Shown one piece after another: positions 51,030 through 58,000 of a DNA stretch of 64,000 nt (position 1 is the first letter of the stretch; every line of letters starts with the position of its first letter). Position numbers and translations under genes: made by a program. Origin of the DNA: Streptomyces sp. SID12501 (GTDB lineage Bacteria; Actinomycetota; Actinomycetes; Streptomycetales; Streptomycetaceae); the NCBI RefSeq assembly GCF_010550245.1, contig NZ_JAAGLU010000001.1, positions 248,001-312,000 of the forward strand. Direction: 5' to 3'. The notes beneath the pieces are model-generated. The model did no database searches. It was not told the DNA's origin and worked only from the letters and a program-made list of their open reading frames with translations.

Positions 51030-51263
51030 TCACGAGGAGTCGCCGTCGAACCGGGGTGGGATGTCCTCGGACTCGGCGCCGGACGGGGGGAGTTGTCCGA
51101 TGCCGAGCCCGAGGGGCGCGCCGGTCCCCGTCCCCACGGGTTCGGCGCGGCGGGGCCTCCTCCGCTCGAGGCGGCCCCGGTCCGGGTGCCCGCGGCTCTT
51201 CGCCGCGCGGTCTTCGGTGACCTGGGCGGTCACCGGGGATGGTGGTCAGGTGGTGCGGGTCAT
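51030..51263 (-). pseudogene. Small frame with in-frame TGA after codon 5
   Basis: ATG 51263 has an ideal AGGAG five bases upstream and reads MTRTT, then TGA (51246-51248). The same frame then continues open for about 70 codons to 51030 with almost all codons ending in G or C (…VTAQVTEDRAAKSRGHP…IGQLPPSGAESEDIPPRFDGDSS). It is either a gene inactivated by a point change or a gene starting at GTG 51233. No family is recognised. Confidence 0.3.
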
Positions 51264-51336
51264 GGGAACTCCTGCGGTTGTGGCGCGAGGGGTCTGTCGG
51301 GTCGCAGGGGTATTGCCGACGGCGACGGACTCCGGT

Positions 51337-51445
51337 TTGCTTGAGTCAGGCAAGCACATGTGAATTACTTGAGTCAAGCAAGCTAATGTCGAACAGTGTC
51401 GAGCCTGGAAGGGGAGTGGGTTATTTTGCTTGAGTCACGCAAGCA
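51337..51445. promoter_or_regulatory. Three MarR operator copies
   Basis: TTGCTTGAGTCAGGCAAGCA (51337-51356), TTACTTGAGTCAAGCAAGCT (51365-51384) and TTGCTTGAGTCACGCAAGCA (51426-51445) share CTTGAGTCA-n-GCAAGC, with inverted GCTTG/CAAGC arms. The last copy ends 19 bases before the marR ATG. A fourth, weaker copy stands before the second marR gene (52973-52992). Confidence 0.8.
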
Positions 51446-51464
51446 GAATGTTAGGGTGGCGGGC

Positions 51465-51989
51465 ATGCCTGCACCACCGTCAGCGGAAGTCCTCGCTTCG
51501 GCGGCGACGGACGTGGCCGAGATCGACCGGAATCTCAACCGGATCGCTCACCTGGCGTACCACGCCAGGCAGCACGGGCGGCTGAGGGAACTGGCCGGCG
51601 TCCCGCTGGAGCGCTCCGCCGTGGTGCTCCTGCGGCAGATCGCCGACTCCGAGCCCCTGCGCCCGGGGGAGCTGGCGAACCTGCTGGCGGTGGAGGCGTC
51701 GCACATCACCCGCCAGGTGCAGCAGCTCCAGAAGGCCGGTTACGTCACCCGCGTACCCGACCCCGACGACCGCCGCGCGCAGCGCATCCGGCTCACCCCG
51801 GCGGGCGCCGAGGCGGTCGTCCGTATCCGGGAGGTCAGTTGCCGCAGTATGCGGGGGGCCCTGGAGGGGTGGTCGCCCCATGAACTCCGGCGCCTGACCG
51901 CCTTCGTGGACCGGATGGTCGACGACGTGCTCTCCGCCATCGACGCGGACGACGGCCGTGATGCCGCCGTGTCCCACCACACTCCCTGA
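51465..51989 (+). CDS. MarR-family regulator (copy 1)
   Basis: A 174-residue winged-helix regulator. The helices AEIDRNLNRIAHLAYHARQ are followed by the DNA-binding region LRPGELANLLAVEASHITRQVQQLQKAGYVTRVPDPDDRRAQRIRLTPAG, whose DxRxxR wing is diagnostic. The ATG at 51465 follows three operator copies, implying autoregulation. A near-duplicate gene lies 1.5 kb downstream (53011). No efflux or enzyme gene directly follows, so its outside targets are not obvious. Confidence 0.88.
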   Translation: MPAPPSAEVLASAATDVAEIDRNLNRIAHLAYHARQHGRLRELAGVPLERSAVVLLRQIADSEPLRPGELANLLAVEASHITRQVQQLQKAGYVTRVPDPDDRRAQRIRLTPAGAEAVVRIREVSCRSMRGALEGWSPHELRRLTAFVDRMVDDVLSAIDADDGRDAAVSHHTP

Positions 51990-52097
51990 CCGCACCGGGC
52001 GGCGCAGCGTGCCCCCACTCGGCGTGCCGTCCGATGTCGTCGGACGGTCGGCCGCGGTGGCTCGCGCAGCCGTTGAGACGTGAAGCGTGGATCTCAT

Positions 52098-52823
52098 ATG
52101 AACGGTCTTTCCAAGGCGGGCATCTGCGAGAAACCGGCGCAGGTCCAGGGCTGCGGGCAACACGTCCTGGTCATCGTCGGTGATCCCGTGATCGCCGAAC
52201 TGCTGTCGACGACACTCGAGTCGGCGGGCTATCTGGTCTCTACGGCGTGCTCCGGGGCCGAGGCGCTGACCCGGCTCGGGGGCTTCCGGTTCGACCTGGT
52301 GGTGCTCGACCTGGCGCTGGCGGACCTGGACGTGCTGGCGCGGCGGCATCGCGTCACCGGTGAACGCCCGGCGGTTCTCTTCCTGGCCGCTCCCGACTCC
52401 CTGGGTGCGTTGCTGTCGGCGATGGGCCCGGTCGGGCGGGACTACGTGACCACGCCGTTCCGTATCGCCGAAGTCCTGGTCCGCGTGCAGGTGCTGCTGC
52501 GCGACTGGGACCCCGCACGGCAGCCGAGGGCACTGTCCTACGGTGAGCTGGCCCTGGACGACGCCACCTGCGAGGCGCGCCGCGGGCCTCGTCCGCTCGA
52601 TCTGACCCCGGCGGAGTACCGGCTGCTGCGCCACCTGCTGGTCAACTCCGGGAAGGTGCTGTCGAAGGAGCAGATCGCCCGGCACGTCTGGGGTGAGTAC
52701 CGGGGCGGCAACGCGATCGAGCAACTCGTCTCCCGGCTGCGCCGCAAGGTGAACCAGGAGACGCCCGCACTGATCCACACCCGCCGGGGGTTCGGCTACT
52801 GGCTCGGTGCCACCGCCTCATGA
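52098..52823 (+). CDS. Orphan OmpR-type response regulator with degenerate receiver
   Basis: A 241-residue regulator. The C-terminal winged helix is normal (LDLTPAEYRLLRHLLVNSGKVLSKEQIARHVWGEYRGGNAIEQLVSRLRRKVNQ...LIHTRRGFGYWLG). The receiver keeps the phosphorylatable Asp (LVVLDLAL), but the acidic pair is VIVGDP (first Asp replaced by Gly), the Thr/Ser position reads FLAAPD, and the conserved Lys is Thr (YVTTPF). It is probably not switched by phosphorylation. No kinase is nearby; MarR genes flank it. ATG 52098 is used; GTG 52080 is in frame. Confidence 0.85.
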   Translation: MNGLSKAGICEKPAQVQGCGQHVLVIVGDPVIAELLSTTLESAGYLVSTACSGAEALTRLGGFRFDLVVLDLALADLDVLARRHRVTGERPAVLFLAAPDSLGALLSAMGPVGRDYVTTPFRIAEVLVRVQVLLRDWDPARQPRALSYGELALDDATCEARRGPRPLDLTPAEYRLLRHLLVNSGKVLSKEQIARHVWGEYRGGNAIEQLVSRLRRKVNQETPALIHTRRGFGYWLGATAS

Positions 52824-52972
52824 GCGGAGACGGTTCACGACCGGCTCTCCCCGCTCCTCACGCACGCGCCACTCCTCGATCCACTCGGCGGCGAACGCGC
52901 GGAGGAACGTCGGCATGACCGTCCGAGGTCCCAGTCGGCCGGGAAGGCGTCGGCGGGCATCGATGGCGGAAT

Positions 52973-52992
52973 TTACTTGAGTTACGCAACGA
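52973..52992. promoter_or_regulatory. MarR operator before second marR gene
   Basis: TTACTTGAGTTACGCAACGA matches the three operators at 51337-51445 in most positions. A half-site, AACTTGAGGG, follows at about 53000-53009, directly against the ATG at 53011. Confidence 0.65.
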
Positions 52993-53010
52993 GATGGTAA
53001 ACTTGAGGGT

Positions 53011-53532
53011 ATGTCCACACCGCCACCCAAGCCCCCTCCAGCCCCGAAGGATGTGGCAGAGATCGAGCGCGCTCTGACCCGCATCTCCTATCTGCTCAGC
53101 CGTGCCCGCCAGCACGACCGTCTGATGGCGATCGCCGGAGTCCCGCTCGACCGGGCCGCCACCGCGCTTCTTCGGCAGATCGCCGACTCCGAACCGATGC
53201 GCCCCGGCGAACTCGCCAACCGGCTCGCGGTCGAGGCCTCCCACGTCACCCGCCAGGTGCAGCAGCTCCAGAAGGCCGGTTACGTCACCCGTGTACCCGA
53301 CCCCGACGACCGTCGCGCCCAGCGCATCGAGCTGACCACGACGGGCGAGGTGGCCGTCGAGCGCGTCCGGGAGGCGAGCCGCCGCGGTATGCAGATGGCT
53401 CTCGGCGGCTGGTCCGCCGAGGAACTTCAGCAGCTCGCCGGCCTGTTCCACCGCATGGTCGACGACTTCCTCGCCTACTCCCTGGAAGATGACGGCGAGG
53501 TGGGCGTCGTCGAGCCCCTCCCCAGCATCTGA
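53011..53532 (+). CDS. MarR-family regulator (copy 2)
   Basis: A 173-residue MarR protein closely matching the gene at 51465: LRQIADSEPMRPGELANRLAVEASHVTRQVQQLQKAGYVTRVPDPDDRRAQRIELT differs at only a few residues. DNA identity through this part is also very high, including a 46-base exact stretch (53246-53291 against 51706-51751). The N- and C-termini diverge more. The same operator type precedes it, so the two proteins probably cross-regulate. Confidence 0.88.
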   Translation: MSTPPPKPPPAPKDVAEIERALTRISYLLSRARQHDRLMAIAGVPLDRAATALLRQIADSEPMRPGELANRLAVEASHVTRQVQQLQKAGYVTRVPDPDDRRAQRIELTTTGEVAVERVREASRRGMQMALGGWSAEELQQLAGLFHRMVDDFLAYSLEDDGEVGVVEPLPSI

Positions 53533-53577
53533 CGCAGCACCTCGTGCCGTGTCGTACCGCGCCCGTGGTGCGATCGG

Positions 53578-55200
53578 TCACTCCCCGTCGAGCATCAGCT
53601 CGACCGTGTGCCGACCGGTTTCGGCCGCGGCGAGAACCGGGGCGCCCGGCCGGCCGTCCACCGTGCAGGAGCGCACCCGGTTCCCCGCGCCGGTCAGCGC
53701 GATGTCCAGGGTCAGGCCCCGCCAGCGCAGCCCGCGCAGCTGGACCGGCCCCCACCGCCGAGGCAGGCACGGTCTCAGCCGCACCGCGTCCGCCGAGGAC
53801 TCAAGGCCGACCAGACCCTCGTGGACGAGGCGCAGATACGCGGTCGCCGACCAGGTCTGATGCGGCTGCGAGACGAAGTGCTCGGCTCTGCCGCTCGCAC
53901 CGCTCTGCCAGCCCCCGTCGACCTTCCCGCTCACCGAGTCGTACACCTCGTAGAAGTCGCCCCCGCTGCCGGAGGCGAGGTCCGCGAAGGTCTCGACGGC
54001 CCGCGCGAACGGTTCGGTCCGGCCGGCGACGGCCGCGGCCAGCCCGTACAGGCCGTGGACCATCGGCCAGACCATCACGTTGTGCCGCCCGGGACGGCCG
54101 GCGCCGAACCGCGCGAAGTGCGGCCAGACGTTGACGATGCCGTGCGGCTGCCAGTGGGTGCTGTCCAGGATCCGCCGTGCCCGCTGCCCGTCGGCCACGC
54201 CGAGCAGCAGCGCGAGAGCGAGCCCGGCGCCCTCCTGTGAGGTGTCGACCCGGCCCGCGAACGGACCGCCACCGTGCACGAGATACGCGTACGTGCCCGC
54301 GTCCGGCCGCCACAGATACCGGTCGACCGCCACCCGCAGCCGCTCGGCCGACGCACGCCACGACGTCGCCTCCGTAGGCTTGCCCAGCGCGTCGGCCATG
54401 GCCGCCAGAGCCGAACGGGCGCCGTAGTAAAGGCAGTTCGTCGACAGGCACAGCAGCTCCGCTGCATGCGGATGGTCGAGGACAAAGGACGAACGGACGC
54501 CCTCCGTCGAGGGTGGATCGGGATATCCGGAGATCCCGTCGTTCATGAACCCCGGCCCCCGGAAGAGCCCGTACGCCCCGTTGAAGCTGTGCGCCTCGCG
54601 CGCCTCCATCGTGTTGACGGACGTCTCGTGCGCCCTCGCCAGGAAGTCCCGGTCGCCGGTGACGAGGTAGTGGTGCCAGGCGGCCACGATCCACACGACC
54701 TGGTCCCACCACTGGTTGTCCTGCTGCACGATCAGTCCGCCCGGTCCCCGGTCCACCACCGACCAGAGGGTGTTGCGCCCGAGGCCGGGTGCCAGCAGGG
54801 AGGCCGCGCTCCAGGCGTTGACGGCCGCGTCCCGGGTCCACCGCTGCGGCGTCGGATAGCCGGCCCCGGCTCGTACGAGGGTGCCGGGAGGGTCGGTGAG
54901 CAGCCCGGCCTTGTCGTAGACCGCCGGATCCGCCCTGATGGTGTTGCGGTCGGACACGTCTGTCAGCGCGGACGCGTAGAGCGTGCCCAGCCGGCGCTGG
55001 GTGGCCGGGTCGTCGAAGGTGAGTGACGGCATGGAAAACCCGATCGTGGGGGCCACGGCAGGGGCGGTGGCCGGGGCTGGGACGACGCCGACCGCCGTGA
55101 GCGCCGTACCGCTCGCGGCCTTCAGGAACCCCCGTCGGCGAACCGGGCCTCCCTTGCCGTCCCTGTCACCGGTGTCCTGCTCCGCAGCCGCCATGCTCAT
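53578..55200 (-). CDS. Tat-exported six-hairpin glycosidase-like protein
   Basis: A 540-residue exported protein. The twin-arginine signal is VRRRGFLKAASGTALTAVG near residue 20. The mature part is an (alpha/alpha)6-barrel glycosidase-like domain: NQWWDQVVWIVAAWHHYLVTGDRDFL, LSTNCLYYGARSALAAMADALG, MVWPMVHGLYGLAAA and GRAEHFVSQPHQTWSATAYLRLVHEGLVGL, then a short C-terminal beta domain. It resembles the GH63/trehalase-like group, but I cannot assign the substrate. It is convergent with the second marR gene. Confidence 0.75.
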   Translation of the reverse strand: MSMAAAEQDTGDRDGKGGPVRRRGFLKAASGTALTAVGVVPAPATAPAVAPTIGFSMPSLTFDDPATQRRLGTLYASALTDVSDRNTIRADPAVYDKAGLLTDPPGTLVRAGAGYPTPQRWTRDAAVNAWSAASLLAPGLGRNTLWSVVDRGPGGLIVQQDNQWWDQVVWIVAAWHHYLVTGDRDFLARAHETSVNTMEAREAHSFNGAYGLFRGPGFMNDGISGYPDPPSTEGVRSSFVLDHPHAAELLCLSTNCLYYGARSALAAMADALGKPTEATSWRASAERLRVAVDRYLWRPDAGTYAYLVHGGGPFAGRVDTSQEGAGLALALLLGVADGQRARRILDSTHWQPHGIVNVWPHFARFGAGRPGRHNVMVWPMVHGLYGLAAAVAGRTEPFARAVETFADLASGSGGDFYEVYDSVSGKVDGGWQSGASGRAEHFVSQPHQTWSATAYLRLVHEGLVGLESSADAVRLRPCLPRRWGPVQLRGLRWRGLTLDIALTGAGNRVRSCTVDGRPGAPVLAAAETGRHTVELMLDGE

Positions 55201-55335
55201 TCCTCACCGCTCCCTTCACGCCCCGCGAACCATGTGTCTCCCGGAGCCCGGAGTAACGACGGCACCGCCCGGTCGGTGACGCGGCGGGTGAGGGGACGGT
55301 CTCGGAAGGTGCTCGCGGATGGCCGTCGTGGCGGA

Positions 55336-56109
55336 TCAGGCGATGCCTCCGTTGGCGCGCAGTACCTGGCCGTTGACCCAGTGGCCGGTGGGGCCGACCA
55401 GGAAGGACACGGCCGACGCGATGTCCTGCGGGGTGCCCAGGCGCTCCAGCGGGGGCTGGGCGGCCAGGCGGGCGACGGTCTCCTCGTCCTTTCCGTCGAG
55501 GAACAGGTCGGTGGCCGTCGGTCCGGGCGCGACGGCGTTGACGGTGATGTCCCGGCCGCGCATCTCCCGGGCGAGGATCAGTGTGAGGGCCTCGACGGCG
55601 CCCTTGCTCGCCGCGTAGGCGCCGTAGCCCGGGAAGGAGAGTCCGAGGACCGACGTGGAGAAGTTGACGAGTGCTCCGCCCGGCCGCAGTCGGCGCGCCG
55701 CTTCCCGGTCGACGACGAACGTGCCCCGGATGTTGGTGCGGTGGACGGCGTCGAGCTCGTCCAGGTCGAGTTCGGCTATCGGGGACAGCGCTATCCGGCC
55801 GGCCGCGTGGACGACGGCGTCGACACCGCCGTACGTGCTCTCCGCGAGGTCGAACAGGGCGCTCACGTCGGCCTCGTCGGCGACATCGGCGCGGGCGGAG
55901 AGTGCGGTGCCACCGGCGGCCTCGATGGTGTGCACGGCGTCCTCGGCGGCTTCCTTGTGGCCCGCGTAGCCGACCACCACGGCGAATCCGTCGGCGGCGA
56001 GCTGCTGGGCCACCTGGCGCCCTATGCCGCGCGAGCCGCCGGTGACGATCGCGACGCGCGGGCCGGTGCTGGGAGTGCCGGACGGAGTGGTGCTGATCTG
56101 GGTGGTCAT
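55336..56109 (-). CDS. Short-chain dehydrogenase/reductase (FabG-like)
   Basis: A 257-residue classical SDR. It has the cofactor motif VTGGSRGIGRQVA, NAG-equivalent HAAGRIA, catalytic Ser in NFSTSVLGL, and YxxxK as YAASKGAVEAL; it ends with LRANGGIA. The basic residue pattern favours NADPH. The start is ATG 56109 with AAGGGA upstream. It is divergent from a TetR gene, with matching operators between, so it is a likely TetR target. Confidence 0.9.
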   Translation of the reverse strand: MTTQISTTPSGTPSTGPRVAIVTGGSRGIGRQVAQQLAADGFAVVVGYAGHKEAAEDAVHTIEAAGGTALSARADVADEADVSALFDLAESTYGGVDAVVHAAGRIALSPIAELDLDELDAVHRTNIRGTFVVDREAARRLRPGGALVNFSTSVLGLSFPGYGAYAASKGAVEALTLILAREMRGRDITVNAVAPGPTATDLFLDGKDEETVARLAAQPPLERLGTPQDIASAVSFLVGPTGHWVNGQVLRANGGIA

Positions 56110-56133
56110 GACGGATCCCTTCGTCATCGCCTA

Positions 56134-56214
56134 CGTAGCGTCGCTACGGTCAATTCGTATCGACGGTACCACGGAATCGTAGCGATGATAAGAGGTGCTC
56201 GTAACGTCGCTACG
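56134..56214. promoter_or_regulatory. Paired TetR operators in SDR/tetR intergenic region
   Basis: CGTAGCGTCGCTACG (56134-56148) is a perfect 15-base palindrome, and CGTAACGTCGCTACG (56200-56214) repeats it with one change. A half-site TCGTAGCGATGA lies between them (56178-56189). One copy is near each gene start, fitting a TetR dimer that controls both the SDR and itself. Confidence 0.78.
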
Positions 56215-56233
56215 AATGTCGTACCGTGAAGGC

Positions 56234-56953
56234 ATGGATGCGAGAGAGAAGATCCTGGACGCCGCCACGGAGCTGCTGACCCGGGCGTCGGCCGCCGATG
56301 TGTCGACACGCGCCGTGTGCGAGGCCGCCGGTGTGGGCGCGCCGATGCTCTACCGGCTCTTCGGCGACAAGGCGGGGCTGCTCGCCGCCGTGGTCGACCG
56401 GGGATTCGAGCAGTACCTCGCGTCCAAGCGCGCCGCCAGGCCCACTGCCGATCCGGTCGCCGACCTCAAGCGCGGCTGGGACAACCACATGCGCTTCGCG
56501 CTGGATCACCCGAACCACTACCGCCTGATGTACTCGCCCGAGCTCACCACACCCCCCGCCGCCGCGAAGGAGGCCCACGCCCTGCTGCACGGCGTGCTGG
56601 AGCGGTGCGCGGCGGCCGGGCTGCTGAGCGTTCCCCCGGAGGCCGCCACCCGGGTCGTCATGGCGGCGAACGTCGGCGCTGCCCTGTCCATGCTCACCAG
56701 GCCGGAGCAGTACCCCGACATCCGGTTCGCCGCCCGCCTGCGCGACTCGGTGATCGACTCCGTCACCCGCCCTGCCGGCGCCGGCGGGGGCGAACCACGC
56801 GACACCGACCGGGGGAGCGCCGTACCGGCGGCGGCGGCCACCCTCGCGGCCCGGCTGCGCGCCGAACCCCCGCAGCTGCTCACCGCGGTCGAGGCGGCCC
56901 TCCTCCAGCAGTGGCTGGGCACGCTCGCGGACTCCGGTGAGCCCACGGCCTGA
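56234..56953 (+). CDS. TetR-family regulator
   Basis: A 239-residue TetR protein. The DNA-binding domain is REKILDAATELLTRASAADVSTRAVCEAAGVGAPMLYRLFGDKAGLLAAVVDRGFEQYL. The C-terminal ligand domain ends with LRAEPPQLLTAVEAALLQQWLG. ATG 56234 lies 20 bases beyond the second operator. It faces the SDR gene; DoxX and peroxiredoxin follow downstream after an 82-base gap but have their own ribosome binding site and may be separately transcribed. Confidence 0.88.
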   Translation: MDAREKILDAATELLTRASAADVSTRAVCEAAGVGAPMLYRLFGDKAGLLAAVVDRGFEQYLASKRAARPTADPVADLKRGWDNHMRFALDHPNHYRLMYSPELTTPPAAAKEAHALLHGVLERCAAAGLLSVPPEAATRVVMAANVGAALSMLTRPEQYPDIRFAARLRDSVIDSVTRPAGAGGGEPRDTDRGSAVPAAAATLAARLRAEPPQLLTAVEAALLQQWLGTLADSGEPTA

Positions 56954-57035
56954 TCGCGGGACAGTCGAACACCCACCTCTCGAACTGGATTTACCGTCCA
57001 GTAGGATCGCCCGGCACACCATCCGAGGAGGAAGC

Positions 57036-57416
57036 GTGCCCCGGTCCCAACGCTCACCCCTGCTGCTCGCCGGTCTGTTGGCCGCCGCGGGAGTCACCCA
57101 CTTCGTCGCGCCCCGCACTTTCGACGCGATCGTGCCGCGCGCGCTGCCGGGAACGCCCAGGACCTGGACGTACGCCAGCGGCGTCGCCGAACTCGCGCTG
57201 GCGGCCGGGGTGGCGCTGCCGCGCACCCGGCGGGTCGCCGCGCTGGCCACGGCGGGCTTCTTCGTCGGAGTGTTCCCGGCCAACGTGAAGATGGCCGTCG
57301 ACTGGCGCAACCGGCCCGCCGCCCTCCGGGCCGGGGCCATCGGGCGGCTGCCGCTCCAGGTGCCGCTCGTCCTGTGGGCACGCAGTGTCGCGAAGAACGG
57401 AGAGGGCCGGTCATGA
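57036..57416 (+). CDS. DoxX-family membrane protein
   Basis: A 126-residue protein with about four hydrophobic segments (LLLAGLLAAAGVTHFVAP, YASGVAELALAAGVALP, VAALATAGFFVGVFPANVKMAVDW, LPLQVPLVLWAR). The GVTHFVAPRTFDAIVP start and FPANVKMAVDWRNRP are typical of the DoxX/DUF4267-like group, linked in mycobacteria to redox stress. GTG 57036 is chosen because GAGGAGG lies four bases upstream. Its stop overlaps the peroxiredoxin ATG (ATGA), so the two are co-translated. Confidence 0.82.
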   Translation: MPRSQRSPLLLAGLLAAAGVTHFVAPRTFDAIVPRALPGTPRTWTYASGVAELALAAGVALPRTRRVAALATAGFFVGVFPANVKMAVDWRNRPAALRAGAIGRLPLQVPLVLWARSVAKNGEGRS

Positions 57417-57877
57417 CAAAGGTGAACGTCGGCGACAAGATCGAGGACTTCGAGCTGCCCGACGAGAGCGGAGCACCGCGTCGGCTGTCCGAACTGCTCG
57501 TCGACGGGCCGATCGTCCTCTTCTTCTATCCCGCGGCCCTGACCCCCGGCTGCACGGCCGAGGCCTGCCACTTCCGGGACCTGGCCGCCGAGTTCGCCGC
57601 TGTCGGCGCGCGGCCGGTCGGGATCAGCGGGGACTCGGTCGACCGCCAGCAGGAGTTCGCGCAGAGCCACACGCTCGGCATGCCGCTCCTGTCGGACGCC
57701 GACGGAACGGTCCGTGAGCTGTTCGGTGTCAAGCGCGGCTTCTCGATGATGCCCACCAAGCGGGTCACCTTCGTCATAGCCCAGGACCGGACGGTCCTGG
57801 AGGTCGTGACGAGCGAGCTGCGGATGAACACCCATGCGGACCGTGCCCTCGCCGCACTCCGTGCCCACAAGAACTGA
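57413..57877 (+). CDS. Peroxiredoxin (Bcp/PrxQ type)
   Basis: A 154-residue thiol peroxidase that reduces hydroperoxides. The active site is LFFYPAALTPGCTAEACHFRDL, with the peroxidatic Cys and a resolving Cys five residues later, as in PrxQ/Bcp enzymes. GDKIEDFELPDESG is the normal start. GRSMMP-type sequence near the C-terminus reads FSMMPTKRVTFVI. Translational coupling to the DoxX gene suggests a membrane-associated redox role. Confidence 0.9.
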   Translation: MTKVNVGDKIEDFELPDESGAPRRLSELLVDGPIVLFFYPAALTPGCTAEACHFRDLAAEFAAVGARPVGISGDSVDRQQEFAQSHTLGMPLLSDADGTVRELFGVKRGFSMMPTKRVTFVIAQDRTVLEVVTSELRMNTHADRALAALRAHKN

Positions 57878-58000
57878 CGTTCCCTTCCAGCCGTTCCCCG
57901 GCCGTTCTCCGCCTCTTCGCGGGGCGATGGGCGGGGTTCGCCGTGCCGGGGTGCGCCATCGGGGTTGATGCCCCGGGGCGCAGGGACCATCCTGGGGCGT

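Larger units (their letters stand above)
50871..51464. other. Region between SGNH hydrolase and marR with operators and a broken small frame
   Basis: This is a 594-base stretch. The right-hand 130 bases hold three MarR operator copies. The minus strand at 51030-51263 carries a small frame with coding-like third-position bias and an in-frame stop. Nothing recognisable was found between 50871 and 51029. Confidence 0.5.

Noticed and set aside
51337..51445. CRISPR-like repeats
   Set aside because: The three repeats are 20 bases with irregular 8- and 41-base gaps, are palindromic and sit at a marR promoter; they are operators.
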